A stretch of DNA of 64,000 bases from Burkholderia sp. 9120 (GCF_000745015.1 NZ_JQNA01000002.1:1860001-1924000); one strand, 5' to 3'. Shown: positions 9,601 to 18,602, counted from the first letter of the stretch. The notes: generated by a model not told the origin, from the letters alone. A program made the numbers and translations.

Positions 9601-11093
9601 GCCACCTATCGATACAAAGCGACTCGCGCCTGCTTGATCAGATCATCCGCAACCTGCTCTCGAATGCGCTGAAATATACGCAGCGCGGTAAGGTGTTGCT
9701 AGGCTGCCGGAGAAGAAACGGCGTGGTTAGCATAGAGGTATGGGACACTGGAATCGGTATTCCTGCTGCAGAGCTCAAATCGATCTTCGACGAATACCAT
9801 CAGCTCAACAATGCTGCGCGCGAGCGTCGACTTGGCCTCGGGCTGGGATTGTCCATTTCCCAGCGCCTCGCGCGCTTGCTGAAGCATCGGATCCGGGTAC
9901 GCTCCGAGCCAGGCAAGGGTTCGGTATTTACCATCGACGTCGGCGGCGCCGTCGAGGAACGTACCAGCATCGCTATTCCGCAACGGACGAAAGTCGACGA
10001 TGAGATCGTCGATACGGCCCACAGAACCGGCGCAATTCTGGTCATTGAGGATGATTCTGAAGTGCGCAGCTTGCTGGAACTCATTCTGACCGACGAAGGC
10101 CACCGTGCGGCCGCCGCGCGCGATGGAACCGCTGCGCTTGAATGGGTGACGCGCGATACGTTCCGGCCGGACCTGATCCTTGCGGATTACAACCTGCCGA
10201 ACGGAATGAACGGACTGCAGGTCGCAACGAAGTTAAGGGAGACGCTGCACCGCCAGATTCCGACCATTATCCTGACGGGCGACATATCGACAGAGACGCT
10301 CAAGGCGATCGCGCTCAATCAGTGCGCGCAACTCAACAAGCCGGTCCAGGTCAATACGCTCTCGCAGCTGATTCAGCATCTGCTACCGGAATTGCCGCCG
10401 GCGCCGCTGCCGCATCAAGACAACATGCAGGGTAAAGGCGGAACGGATCCGGTCATTTACGTGGTAGACGACGATTCGACTGTACGTGATGCGATAAGAG
10501 CGGTACTCGAGGAAGACGGCCAGAGCGTCGAAACCTATCCGACCTGCGAAGCCTTTCTCTCCGCCTATCATTCGGGGCGAGAGGCTTGCCTATTGGTAGA
10601 CGGCTACCTGCCGGGCATGAGTGGACTTGAATTGCTCGAACATATCCGTGAAACGAAGCGACCGCTGCCGGCGATCATGATCACGGGTCACAGTGACGTT
10701 TCAATGGTAGTGCGCGCCATGAAGGCCGGCGCTGCCGATTTCATCGAAAAACCCATCGGGCGCACCGACCTGCTCGACGGCATTAGGCGAGCGGTTGAAC
10801 AATCCCGCGACTCCAACAAACTGTTCGCGTGGCGCGAGACGGCCGCGCAACATGTCGCCACGCTCACGCCGCGTCAGCATGAAATCATGGAACGGGTGCT
10901 AGCTGGCCAACCCAGCAAGATCATCGCGTCGGATCTTTCAATCAGCCAACGCACGGTCGAAAACCACCGTGCCGCGATCATGACGAAAACTGGCGCCGGC
11001 TCCCTTCCTGCGTTGGCCCGCATGGCACTGGCCGCGGCCTCGTACGAGGCCGAGCCGTCTGCCGCTTCCGACGAATCCGCCGCAACGGCCTGA
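6660..11093 (+). CDS. CheB-CheR-PAS hybrid histidine kinase with two receivers and FixJ-like DNA-binding end
   Basis: This 1477-residue protein joins a chemotaxis-type methylesterase/methyltransferase to a complete phosphorelay. CheB covers about residues 35-215 (VVGIGASAGG with the serine near 41, VQHLDPTH, SGMGADGS). CheR covers about 235-505 (RVWVAGCSSGEE, FASDIDPHAV, SCRNLLIYL). Then come a coiled coil (665-747), a PAS domain (about 748-860), a HisKA box with SHDLRQPLQ and histidine near 888, and an ATPase domain (990-1097; DTGIGIP, GLGLGLS). Two receivers follow with aspartates near 1176 and 1314. The LuxR/FixJ-type HTH covers about 1400-1460 (LTPRQHEIMERVLAG, SQRTVENHRAAIM, GSLPALARMAL, close to FixJ). 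A kinase fused to its own DNA-binding output is unusual. It lies divergently from the hemerythrin gene. No membrane span was seen, so the signal is probably cytoplasmic. No strong ribosome site supports the ATG at 6660. Confidence 0.93.
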   Translation: MPDSLSHRPDRLPARTNARRHPSSASTPKNEDFPVVGIGASAGGLEACRKLLGALPANAGMAFVLVQHLDPTHKSMMVDLLGEHASVNVREAEDGMLIEREYLYVIPPGASLSVRNGTLQLSKPLARHGARLPFDFLLRSMAEEYGARAICVILSGMGADGSLGLKAIREAGGLVIAQDPNEAAYDSMPQSAIATGGVDLVLLANAIPAALAEFQRRMALPLKDSAAGAEEATSAQLSKIVELLRVKTTHDFTFYKPGTLLRRIRRRMALVALDTGDISQYLEVLQRDSEELDRLAADLLINVTRFFRDTSVFEFLEKTTVPELVQTCAAGQALRVWVAGCSSGEEVYSLAMVFREQIVLSGIDIKLQVFASDIDPHAVARAREGLYAKSIEADVSPGRLARFFSREEHQYRVLPELRSVVVFTVQDVLADPPFSRLDLVSCRNLLIYLMPEAQAKVISLFHFALREGGILLLGSAETAGNTSGRFELVSKAERVYRHIGHSRPGDLGFLAGTGELSRLPLRNGQAAAVRPRHAAMADLCRQLVMDAFAPAAVLTDRNRECLFFLGATDRYLHVPRGAPTRDLLSMAPNDMRTRLRLATEQASRDGTRVVVKGGSSVLRDGKQVSFNIDVLPVTNEGEALLLVCFVDLPEHAPSHTNPVAAADTSRVEELGRELETTRDELRRAIHSLELAGEEQKTINEEALSVNEEYQSTNEELVTSKEELQSLNEELTALNGQLQETLERQRITYNDLQNVLFSTDVATLFLDRDLNIRFFTPATKLVFSVIPGDVGRPLADLRSLAADADLLTNAQTVLHTGIPIEREIEARSGVWLVRRILPYHTNDNGIEGVVITFTDITDRKHTTKALEAARQQADEANVAKSRFLAAASHDLRQPLQTLTLLHSLLAKHVEGDMAGRIVARFEQTLDAMSGMLNTLLDINQIEAGTIHAEISSFPLNTLFDRLRDEFAFHAQAQGLSLHVVPCHLSIQSDSRLLDQIIRNLLSNALKYTQRGKVLLGCRRRNGVVSIEVWDTGIGIPAAELKSIFDEYHQLNNAARERRLGLGLGLSISQRLARLLKHRIRVRSEPGKGSVFTIDVGGAVEERTSIAIPQRTKVDDEIVDTAHRTGAILVIEDDSEVRSLLELILTDEGHRAAAARDGTAALEWVTRDTFRPDLILADYNLPNGMNGLQVATKLRETLHRQIPTIILTGDISTETLKAIALNQCAQLNKPVQVNTLSQLIQHLLPELPPAPLPHQDNMQGKGGTDPVIYVVDDDSTVRDAIRAVLEEDGQSVETYPTCEAFLSAYHSGREACLLVDGYLPGMSGLELLEHIRETKRPLPAIMITGHSDVSMVVRAMKAGAADFIEKPIGRTDLLDGIRRAVEQSRDSNKLFAWRETAAQHVATLTPRQHEIMERVLAGQPSKIIASDLSISQRTVENHRAAIMTKTGAGSLPALARMALAAASYEAEPSAASDESAATA

Positions 11094-11178
11094 TCGCCCA
11101 AAGTAAATCGTCTCGGCGATCCGGCTCAGCCGCTTCTCTCAAGGCGGCAGCGAGACCCAATGACGGCTACCCGACAGG

Positions 11179-13932
11179 TCAGACGGCGTCCTCCGCATGC
11201 TCATCCTTTTTAACTTTTCTGATTTTCTGCTTCGTCGGCGGCGGTAAATCGACGGGAGTAATGCTCACCTGACTGATTGTCGCGTCAAAAGCCAGACGCA
11301 CGGTGTTGCCGCTTTTTAACGCCTCGCCAAGGAGCTCCCGCGCGAGGAGCGTCTCCACTTCGAGTCTGATCTGGCGCTTGAGTTCACGTGCCCCGTATTG
11401 CGGTTGATAGCCGGCTTCCACCAGGTGCTCGACCAGAGAATCGTCAATTTGCACGGTGATGCGCTGTGCCGCTGCAGTACGGACGACGCGGTCAAGTTGT
11501 ATCCGGACGATTGCCCGAATATCTTCCCGCGTCAGCGAGTGGAACACGATGACTTCGTCGATCCGGTTGAGGAATTCCGGTCTGAAGTAGCCTTTGAGCA
11601 CCTGCAGCAATGCATCACGAAGCGCTTTCTCGCTCATCCGCTCCGCTGGCGCCTGTTCCAGGTCGTCCATAATCAGCGACGCACCCAGGTTGCTGGTTGC
11701 GATGATAACCGTGTTCGAGAAGTCGACCACGCGCCCCTTTCCGTCAGTTAGCCGTCCGTCGTCGAACACCTGGAGTAAAACGTTGTTCACATCGGCATGC
11801 GCTTTTTCGATCTCATCGAGCAAAATGACGCTGTATGGCCGGCGCCTGACCCGCTCCGTCAGCTGACCACCCTCGTCATAGCCGACATAGCCTGGCGGCG
11901 CCCCGATCAGACGAGCGACCGCATGGCGCTCCATATACTCGGACATGTCGATGCGGATTATCGCCTGCTCGTCGCCGAATACTGTTTCCGCGAGCGCTTT
12001 CGCCAGTTCAGTTTTACCGACGCCCGTCGGTCCAAGAAAGAGCAACGTCGCAATCGGCCGGTTGGCCTGACCGAGCCCTGCTCGCGATACCCGCACCGCA
12101 TCGCTTACCGCCTTCACAGCCTGGTCCTGACCAATCACGCGCACGCGCAACCGCTCTTCAAGCTTCAGCAACTTCTCCCGCTCTTCCTGGGTCAGTTCGC
12201 TTACCGGAACGCCCGTCAGTTTCGAAACGACGGCGGCTACGGCGAGCACTGTCACCTCCAGTGTTTCCGAACCGGTTTTGCGCTGCCAGGCTTCCGTCTG
12301 CTCATCGAACTCTGCCTTCTTTATCTTGATGCTTTGCTCAAGCACCTTGGCCGCATCGTAGCGCTTGCGCGACGACGCATAGTCCTGCTCGCGTTTCAGC
12401 TGCCCCATCTCCGCTTCGAGTTCCTGCATCGCAAGAGGTCTCGAGCTGGCACCAATCCGGACGCGAGCGGCGGCCTGGTCGATCACGTCGATCGCCTTGT
12501 CCGGTAAAAAGCGGTTCGTGATGTACCGATCGGCCAGCTCGGTTGCCGCGACAAAGGCCTCGTCGGAGAATGTCAACTGGTGGTGCTCTTCAAGCTTGTC
12601 GCGCAGGCCCCGAAGGATCACGATGGTTTGCTCTACGGTCGGCTCGCAAATGAGGACCGGTTGGAACCGACGCTCGAGCGCAGCATCCTTCTCGATGTAC
12701 TTCTGAAATTCGTTCAAGGTCGTGGCGCCAATCAGGCTAAGCTCACCGCGCGCCAGTGCAGGCTTCAATACGTTGGCGATGTCGAGCCCACCCTCGCCTC
12801 CGCCTTGCCCAGCGCCGACAATGGTGTGCAACTCGTCGATAAAGAGAATGAGTTCGTCCTTCTTGGCGGTCACTTCGTCGATCAGCGCCTTGGCACGCTC
12901 CTCGAATTCGCCCCTGTATTTGGCGCCAGCCACCATGGAATTGAGGTTTACTTCCACCAGACGCCGACCGCGAAGCACTTCTGGTACTTCACCGCTGACA
13001 ATTCGCTGCGCGAGGCCTTCCACGATCGCGGTCTTGCCGACCCCCGGCTCGCCGATCAGCACCGGATTGTTCTTCCGGCGCCTGGCGAGCACCTCGATTG
13101 TGCTTTCGATTTCCTGCGCACGTCCCACCACCGGGTCGAGCTTGCCCTGCCTGGCAAGCGCCGTCAGGTCCCGACCGAATTTGTCGAGATTCGGTGTACC
13201 GGTCGACGCTTCGACGCGGCCATCCTGCGATCCCTTGCCGATCACTTTCACGGTTTTCTGACGAATCATCTCTGGCGACACACCGTACTTCTTCAGCAAC
13301 GTTCCGGCGAGACTGTCGGGAACCGACGCAAGACCGATCAGCAGATGCTCAGGTCCAACATAGGAGTGCCCCAATTCATGTGACGCCTCGAACGCATGAA
13401 CGAAAACCTTCTTGAGCCGTGGCGAAATCGTCATCCTGTCCGTCGTGGCCTCGACGGGAGAAACGCCATGCGGCGCATGTTGATCCAGATAGCTCTTGAT
13501 GTCGTCCGGCGAAAGTTTCAGTTCCTTGAACAAAGCCAGACCAACATCGGTATCGGCCAGCACATACAGCAGATGTTCTGTGTCGAGTTCGGTTCGATGC
13601 AACTCATGTGCTTTTTCTCCGGCGCGCTGGAGAAGCTCGATGGTTTGCGCACTGAACGCATCGGTTGGTTCGACAGATTCTTTCTCCAGGTTTGCGTTCC
13701 ACGATGACTCGTCGCCTTGAGCGGCGTGCGTGTCGCCTAGAAAGTTTGACAATCCGCCCTGGCCGAGAATCGAATCGAACGGAGACACCATGCTTTGATG
13801 GCGCGTCAGTTCACGGTAGTGGTAGTCGCAGATCGACATCGACCTGCGCTTGCCGTTTTGCGCCACGACGACTCGAACGACGGCGGGACGCGCGTTGCAG
13901 ATCTCACAGAGTTGGTTCGGCATTTTTTCCAT
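11179..13932 (-). CDS. clpK: ClpK/ClpG-type stand-alone disaggregase (HSP100)
   Basis: This 917-residue HSP100 ATPase should extract and refold proteins from aggregates in heat or acid stress. The N-terminus has a cysteine cluster (C9, C12, C35, H38 in LCEICNARP..SICDYHY), characteristic of ClpK/ClpG rather than ClpA, ClpB or ClpC. A Clp-N repeat domain follows (about 95-235). AAA1 has GEPGVGKT near 291-300 and AAA2 has GPTGVGKT near 632-640, with the EYMERHAVARLIGAPPGYVG segment. I see no IGF/IGL ClpP-docking loop, so it probably acts without ClpP. The tail is basic (PPPTKQKIRKVKKDEHAEDAV). The start could be M1 or M4. An accessory ftsH lies ~17 kb away; ClpK and FtsH also occur together in transmissible heat-resistance islands. 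A FixJ-like promoter lies 5' of it. Confidence 0.9.
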   Translation of the reverse strand: MEKMPNQLCEICNARPAVVRVVVAQNGKRRSMSICDYHYRELTRHQSMVSPFDSILGQGGLSNFLGDTHAAQGDESSWNANLEKESVEPTDAFSAQTIELLQRAGEKAHELHRTELDTEHLLYVLADTDVGLALFKELKLSPDDIKSYLDQHAPHGVSPVEATTDRMTISPRLKKVFVHAFEASHELGHSYVGPEHLLIGLASVPDSLAGTLLKKYGVSPEMIRQKTVKVIGKGSQDGRVEASTGTPNLDKFGRDLTALARQGKLDPVVGRAQEIESTIEVLARRRKNNPVLIGEPGVGKTAIVEGLAQRIVSGEVPEVLRGRRLVEVNLNSMVAGAKYRGEFEERAKALIDEVTAKKDELILFIDELHTIVGAGQGGGEGGLDIANVLKPALARGELSLIGATTLNEFQKYIEKDAALERRFQPVLICEPTVEQTIVILRGLRDKLEEHHQLTFSDEAFVAATELADRYITNRFLPDKAIDVIDQAAARVRIGASSRPLAMQELEAEMGQLKREQDYASSRKRYDAAKVLEQSIKIKKAEFDEQTEAWQRKTGSETLEVTVLAVAAVVSKLTGVPVSELTQEEREKLLKLEERLRVRVIGQDQAVKAVSDAVRVSRAGLGQANRPIATLLFLGPTGVGKTELAKALAETVFGDEQAIIRIDMSEYMERHAVARLIGAPPGYVGYDEGGQLTERVRRRPYSVILLDEIEKAHADVNNVLLQVFDDGRLTDGKGRVVDFSNTVIIATSNLGASLIMDDLEQAPAERMSEKALRDALLQVLKGYFRPEFLNRIDEVIVFHSLTREDIRAIVRIQLDRVVRTAAAQRITVQIDDSLVEHLVEAGYQPQYGARELKRQIRLEVETLLARELLGEALKSGNTVRLAFDATISQVSITPVDLPPPTKQKIRKVKKDEHAEDAV

Positions 13933-14337
13933 CCTGCATGGCGAAGCCTCGGGATGAATAGCGCGATGGGCATTGATGAGCCTGAACTCAACGCTCCGAG
14001 GATAGATAAACTGAAAATATGGATCGGAGTGTTGGCTTGAATGCTGGCTCGCAGGTCGCTGTCGGGTCCGGAGCCCAACCGCCGATGATCACAATGATAA
14101 TTGCGCACGTGGCATCAGCGATAGGCTCGGAAACTACTCAGCCCCGAGCGGGAACGTGGCAAAAGGGCGAAAACCAGCATGCTTCTGAATGCCATGCGAG
14201 CAACTGTGATAGGCGTCGGCTGCCGTACCGGATCCGAACCCCATGCCTGCGCAACACTTTTCGAGATAGAGGCTAATCCGGATCAAGATCAATCCATCAG
14301 CTTACCGAAGATACGGTAAAACGGCTCCCTCCCCACG
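13933..14337. other. clpK upstream region
   Basis: This 405-base stretch has no gene. It holds the FixJ-like promoter at 14094-14141 and, at 14274-14286, an FNR/FixK-like half-palindrome (minus strand TTGATCCGGATTA, two bases off TTGATNNNNATCAA). The predicted clpK leader is about 155 bases. Confidence 0.5.
14094..14141 (-). promoter_or_regulatory. FixJ-like promoter 2 (clpK)
   Basis: On the minus strand CTGAGTAGTTTCCGA (14141-14127) is followed after 27 nt by TATCAT (14099-14094). The predicted RNA start is near 14087 and the next gene in that direction is clpK. Confidence 0.68.
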
Positions 14338-15186
14338 TCACCTCAACATGACCCGGCTAACGATCACGGCCAAAGCCAAAGGTCGCTCCACCCAACGTTG
14401 GAATCTCGGATTCAATGCTAGCGGCTTGAGTGTCATTCTCAGGGCTAACTTGACCGGATACCGTACGCTAACCAATCCAAAAACCTCCCTTCGGATTGTG
14501 GCGAACGTAGAAGGCACCGTTCGCTCACCGAAGCGCCAGTAGGTAGCGCAACGTAAGGCGATCTCGGTATCACTGTGACGCAGTTCGGCAAGGCGACGCC
14601 AAAGGGCAGCGATGACCAACAACCTACCCACAGGCTCCTGCATCTGATACTTGAGAAAGTATCTATAGAAATGCCCGTGGTGCTGCAACTCATCGTTACG
14701 GATGCGCCAGGTGAGGCCGCGAAGAACCGGCTCATCACACACTGAGTTTAATGCCTGGTAGTAAGTGGTGGCTCCCATCTCGACGACGCAACGCGCGACC
14801 ATTTCCTGGCCTCGTGTTGGCTCGAGGTTATCGGCGGTGCAAAGCTTCGAATATTGCTCGAGAAAATCCACATACGCCCCATTCCAGTCGAATTCTGGCC
14901 ACCCATGCTGAATATAGGCCTTCAGTGCCTGTCCGTGCTGGAGTTCCTCTGGCTCCCAGTGATCTCGCAGCCAATCGCAGATCTCCAGATCTTTGGCAAA
15001 ATAGTGCACCAGATTGCGCGTATAGAGACCCGAGCCGCTTTCGATAAGTGAGGCACTACACACAAGAACGAAGAGATCGTCTCGCTCATGTATACGTGTG
15101 AGATCGATGCCGGCGAAATTCAGATCCTGGAGACGCCAGTGTGACCTCACTGCTTTACGATCGTCATCCCCTTGTGAAAACGCCAT
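14338..15186 (-). CDS. Ferritin-like di-iron domain protein
   Basis: This 282-residue protein is mostly helical with a ferritin-like metal-binding pattern: EPEELQHGQALKAY near residue 80, VVEMGATTYYQALNS near 138, and RNDELQHHGHFYRYFLKY near 163. The E-x-x-H pairs would hold two irons. Family members are annotated as ferritin-like or acyl-ACP-desaturase-like proteins of unknown reaction; an oxidase or desaturase role is possible. The C-terminal third (TLKPLALNPRFQRWVERPLALAVIVSRVMLR) is basic and hydrophobic and may touch the membrane. No good ribosome site was seen at 15186. The gene ends beside the RIT element, which lies just upstream of it. Confidence 0.72.
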   Translation of the reverse strand: MAFSQGDDDRKAVRSHWRLQDLNFAGIDLTRIHERDDLFVLVCSASLIESGSGLYTRNLVHYFAKDLEICDWLRDHWEPEELQHGQALKAYIQHGWPEFDWNGAYVDFLEQYSKLCTADNLEPTRGQEMVARCVVEMGATTYYQALNSVCDEPVLRGLTWRIRNDELQHHGHFYRYFLKYQMQEPVGRLLVIAALWRRLAELRHSDTEIALRCATYWRFGERTVPSTFATIRREVFGLVSVRYPVKLALRMTLKPLALNPRFQRWVERPLALAVIVSRVMLR

Positions 15187-15223
15187 CAGGCCATTCTGTT
15201 TAGGCCGCCGCTATCGAAGCATT

Positions 15224-15358
15224 GTAGTTATCGAAGGTTCATCCCCCGGGTAATCGGCGGCGCCGACATGCTCGCCAAGGCCCTGCTGTAACAGGACCAT
15301 GGCGCTGTCCCGGCCCGATAACTCGACCGTGTTCCAGAGGTGAAGCTTCCATAACTAC
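15224..15358. repeat. RIT left end: paired inverted recombinase sites
   Basis: The outer site GTAGTTATCGAAGGTTCATC (15224-15243) and the inner site at 15339-15358, whose reverse complement is GTAGTTATGGAAGCTTCACC, match at 17 of 20 positions. They face each other across about 95 bases and are likely core sites for the recombinases. Confidence 0.7.
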
Positions 15359-16359
15359 AGGGTTTCCAGGAAGCGAAGAACGTCGTCCTTCGGACGATAT
15401 CGCGTCGGCTTTCGCGAAGGTGCCTGGAGAGCCTGTAACGCACGATCCTTCATTTGCAGGTCAGCCTCGACATAACGATGTGTTGTCACCGGACTTTCGT
15501 GACCAAGCCATAGCGCGATGACGGTAATATCGACACCAGATTGCAGCATATGCGTTGCTACCGAGTGCCTCACCACGTGCGGAGATATTCGGCACTTCAG
15601 AAGTTCGGGAAACTGTCGCGATGCTACCTCGACCGCGAGGTTAAGACGTTCGGTAAAGCCAACGCGCGTGAGCGTTCCACCAGAGCGACCTGGAAATATC
15701 GGTTCATGAGGACTCCGTGGATATTGCCTCAACCACCGCTTCAGCTCCCTAGCTGTGTCTGGCCACAATGGTACAGAACGATCTTTTCGACCTTTGCCAT
15801 GGATCTGTACCCATGAGGTCGAGCCGAGCACGAGATCAGCAACACGCATCTCGAGGAGCTCGGAAACACGCGCACCGGTGTTGTACAGGGTTGCCAGCAT
15901 GACACGATCACGTTGGCCAGTCCACGTTTCCATATCGGGAGCAGCGAGAATCGCTTCAATATGCTCGCGAGACAGAGATCCGACGAGAGGCTGCTCGAAG
16001 CGCTTCATGGGTATCGCCAATACAGACCGCACGGTCGCCAGCGCCGAGGGCTCCTCGGAGGAAACATATTCCATGAACGACCGTATGGCGGCGAGCCTCG
16101 CGTTGCGGCTGCGGATGCAATTATGGCGATCCCGTTCGAGGTGGTGGAGAAACGCGAGAATGAACGACGCGTTCAGATCTTCGATAGCAATATTGGAAGG
16201 CCGCTTGTGCAATCGTTGATATGCAAAGGCTAGCAACAGGCGAAAACTGTCGCGGTAAGCGGTCACGGTGCAGTGGCTTACGTGTTGCTGTAGCAGAAGG
16301 CGTTGGGTAAAAAACTTCTGCAATAAAACGGGAAATGGTTGTGTGAGAGACTTGCTCAT
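15355..16359 (-). CDS. ritC: RIT tyrosine recombinase, third gene
   Basis: This 334-residue tyrosine recombinase is the last gene of the trio. The SAM-like N-terminal DNA-binding domain covers about residues 10-110 and the catalytic domain about 130-320. Catalytic residues visible are the first arginine in GARVSELLEMRVADL, HVVRHSVATHML (H-x-x-R), GHESPVTTHRYVEAD (H and the nucleophilic Y). The start at 16359 is chosen because GGAGAGG precedes it and because its ATG overlaps the TGA of the second recombinase by four bases, which suggests translational coupling. All key residues are present, so it should be active. Its C-terminal end overlaps the inner terminal repeat. Confidence 0.88.
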   Translation of the reverse strand: MSKSLTQPFPVLLQKFFTQRLLLQQHVSHCTVTAYRDSFRLLLAFAYQRLHKRPSNIAIEDLNASFILAFLHHLERDRHNCIRSRNARLAAIRSFMEYVSSEEPSALATVRSVLAIPMKRFEQPLVGSLSREHIEAILAAPDMETWTGQRDRVMLATLYNTGARVSELLEMRVADLVLGSTSWVQIHGKGRKDRSVPLWPDTARELKRWLRQYPRSPHEPIFPGRSGGTLTRVGFTERLNLAVEVASRQFPELLKCRISPHVVRHSVATHMLQSGVDITVIALWLGHESPVTTHRYVEADLQMKDRALQALQAPSRKPTRYRPKDDVLRFLETL

Positions 16360-17300
16360 GATGTACCTCTCCGACAACTCACGAAGCGCTGAGCTGCGAT
16401 AGCTAACAGCTCGGGAGTGGCTGTCTCATACCAGTATGTGTCGGTGACCTTAGCGTGGCCGAGATAGGTCGACAAGGCAAGAATGCTGCGATCTACGTCC
16501 AGTCCACGGGCGTACCATTCCTGGAGCCTGTGGCACACGAATGAATGGCGAAGGTCGCGCAGGCGAAGTCGAGAATGGTCTCCACGCGGTCGCAACTTCA
16601 GCGCGTCACAGAGAATATGGAAGGCATAGTTGATGCTGTGCGTGGAGGCTGGTCGACCATAGTCAAAAACGAAGAACGCTTCGCTGTTTAGGGTCAGGGG
16701 ATCGCGATCGCGTTTCCTGGCGTAGCGCCTCAGGACGTCGGCGGTGGTGGGGTGTATCGGGACCCAGCGGGATTTACCGAGCTTCCCGCACCGAATGAGC
16801 AGCAATCGGCGGTCGAGATCGACGTCCGAGCGCGTCAACGCCGCCACTTCAGCGGTCCTCAGACCTGAGGATGCCATCAATCCAAAGATTGCCGCGCAGC
16901 TCGCGCCACGCAAGCCGTGTGGTGGATAAAGCCCCTCGCAGCTGGCCATCAACTCGATGATCTCATTGTCACTAAAGACATGTGGGACCAGCCGGCGATG
17001 TGCCGGCCCAAAAAGCCCTCGAGGTGGAATGTCCGTTGCGGGATCGAACTGCCGGCAGTATTTGGCAAAGGGCCGTAGTAGCTCGATCCTGCGTGCGGCC
17101 GTAAGCCGGCGGCCTCCTACGGAACTGCTTGCCCATCGCACGGCAAGCTGTGTGGTCAACGAGCCCTTGTGGCCGATCTGTTGAGCGAATCGCGCGAAGT
17201 GTCGAAGCTGTTCGCCTTCCGCCTTGAGCGCAAATCCCGCTTGGCGGCGAACCGCGAGGTAGTCGTCGATCCACTGCATAAGTGATTTGCGGTGTCTCAT
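16356..17300 (-). CDS. ritB: RIT tyrosine recombinase, second gene
   Basis: This 314-residue recombinase is the middle gene of the trio. Visible features are an N-terminal core-binding domain, ASSGLRTAEVAALTRSDVD with the first catalytic arginine, a lysine turn (RCGKLGKSRWVPIH), LRDLRHSFVCHRLQ, and YLGHAKVTDTYWYETATPE with the tyrosine. Its ATG overlaps the stop of the first gene by four bases and its stop overlaps the start of the third, so the three are translated as a unit. In RIT elements all three proteins are always kept together, which suggests that they act jointly. The sequence looks intact. Confidence 0.88.
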   Translation of the reverse strand: MRHRKSLMQWIDDYLAVRRQAGFALKAEGEQLRHFARFAQQIGHKGSLTTQLAVRWASSSVGGRRLTAARRIELLRPFAKYCRQFDPATDIPPRGLFGPAHRRLVPHVFSDNEIIELMASCEGLYPPHGLRGASCAAIFGLMASSGLRTAEVAALTRSDVDLDRRLLLIRCGKLGKSRWVPIHPTTADVLRRYARKRDRDPLTLNSEAFFVFDYGRPASTHSINYAFHILCDALKLRPRGDHSRLRLRDLRHSFVCHRLQEWYARGLDVDRSILALSTYLGHAKVTDTYWYETATPELLAIAAQRFVSCRRGTS

Positions 17301-18556
17301 GAGTGCCTCCCCGGCCAGGGAAGCGCTACCAGTCGAAGCGCTGGAACATTCACCTTGGCATAAATGGTCGTCGTGTCAAGGCTGCGATGGCGTAACAGGT
17401 CGGCAATCTCCTTGAATGGGGCGCTGCCTTGTGCCATCCGACATGCCACTGTGTGTCGGAAAATGTGTGTGCCACGCACGCGTTGTTGAAGCCCGCAACG
17501 TTCGGCGGCGTAACGCACTGCGTTTCTTACGATGTCCAGACCAGCTCCTGCATTGATCGGCGGTCGATGGCGTACAAAGACCTCTCGCCGCGTTGTTTGA
17601 GGACGTCCGTACTGCAGATACCCAGCGATCGCTTCGCCGGTTCGCCGCGGCAGCGGTACCACATCGATTCGATTACCTTTGCCGTGAAGCGTCAAGGTTC
17701 CCACGCGCCAGTCGATATCGTCGAGGCACAATTGTGCGACTTCAGCGCGTCTCAAGCCAAGGTCCAGCAGGCACCGGGTAATGGCGTAGTCGCGCATGCC
17801 GGTGGCGCTGTTGCGGTCAAAGGCGCTGAGCAGCTGTCTGATCTCCTCAGGCGACAAGATATCCGGCAGGCCAGAGAGTCGCCATAAGGCCACCCGCGGC
17901 AGTGCGGCGATAAGTGTTGTGGTTGGGATACCGCAACTGGATTTGAAAAGGAAGTAGCTGCGAAGGGCGATACCAACGCCCTTGATCGTGCTTGGTGCCA
18001 GTCCGCGCGTACGACGCAGGACGAAGTTCTCGATATCAGACGGACAAAGATTCGCAATACGAATCAGACCGGATCCGAAACGATCGACGAGAAACTCCGT
18101 CACATCTCGTCTTCGCACGTAGCGGGAACTCTCGGAGAGTCCACGAACTTCAGACATGTGCCGATCGAAATCCGCGACCTCTCTGCTTATCGCAGTCGAT
18201 ACAGACGATATCGGCTCTGCACGCGCGATGCCCCGCATCTCGATAAATAGCTTCAGTGCAGCGTGAATACTGGTTCTTGATCGCTCGCATTTGGGGGCAC
18301 AATGGCAATGGAGCAGATGAACGAAGAGAAACCTGTCAATCAATGCATCGTCGACTTCTCGAAGGCCGATTCCCTGTTCCGAAATCCAGTGCGCGAAATG
18401 CGCGAGACCGCGGTAATAACGCTCGATTGTGTTATGCGAATATCCACGTTTGGTTAGATATCGGCGGTATGAGGCCGCGTGAGCTTCCATGCCATACTGG
18501 ACAAGCCATCGTTGAGCTAGGATATGTCCGGGTCTGGGGCGTGAGTGTGTGAGCAT
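17297..18556 (-). CDS. ritA: RIT tyrosine recombinase, first gene
   Basis: At 419 residues this is the longest of the three and the first to be transcribed. It starts at 18556 with GAGGAGGG upstream. The extended N-terminus (about 200 residues) holds the DNA-binding domain, including SSRYVRRRDVTEFL. The catalytic part shows LGLRRAEVAQLCLDDIDW, TLHGKGNRIDVVPLPRR, GTHIFRHTVACRMAQ and LLRHRSLDTTTIYAKVN with the nucleophilic tyrosine. All catalytic positions are kept. About 135 bases of non-coding sequence with the right-end repeats lie upstream, probably carrying the promoter. Confidence 0.88.
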   Translation of the reverse strand: MLTHSRPRPGHILAQRWLVQYGMEAHAASYRRYLTKRGYSHNTIERYYRGLAHFAHWISEQGIGLREVDDALIDRFLFVHLLHCHCAPKCERSRTSIHAALKLFIEMRGIARAEPISSVSTAISREVADFDRHMSEVRGLSESSRYVRRRDVTEFLVDRFGSGLIRIANLCPSDIENFVLRRTRGLAPSTIKGVGIALRSYFLFKSSCGIPTTTLIAALPRVALWRLSGLPDILSPEEIRQLLSAFDRNSATGMRDYAITRCLLDLGLRRAEVAQLCLDDIDWRVGTLTLHGKGNRIDVVPLPRRTGEAIAGYLQYGRPQTTRREVFVRHRPPINAGAGLDIVRNAVRYAAERCGLQQRVRGTHIFRHTVACRMAQGSAPFKEIADLLRHRSLDTTTIYAKVNVPALRLVALPWPGRHS

Positions 18557-18602
18557 GGTGACCCTCCTCGATACACTAAGACAACGTGAGGAAAGTACTC
18601 CA

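Noticed and set aside
11100..11178. Possible terminator (CCGCTTCTCTCAAGGCGG) between the hybrid kinase and clpK
   Set aside because: The stem is short and mismatched and no T-run follows on either strand.
18591..18602. GGAGTACTTTCC upstream of the first RIT recombinase, similar to the FixJ-like block
   Set aside because: The core reads GAGTACTTT instead of GAGTAGTTT and no TANNNT lies 26-27 nt downstream.
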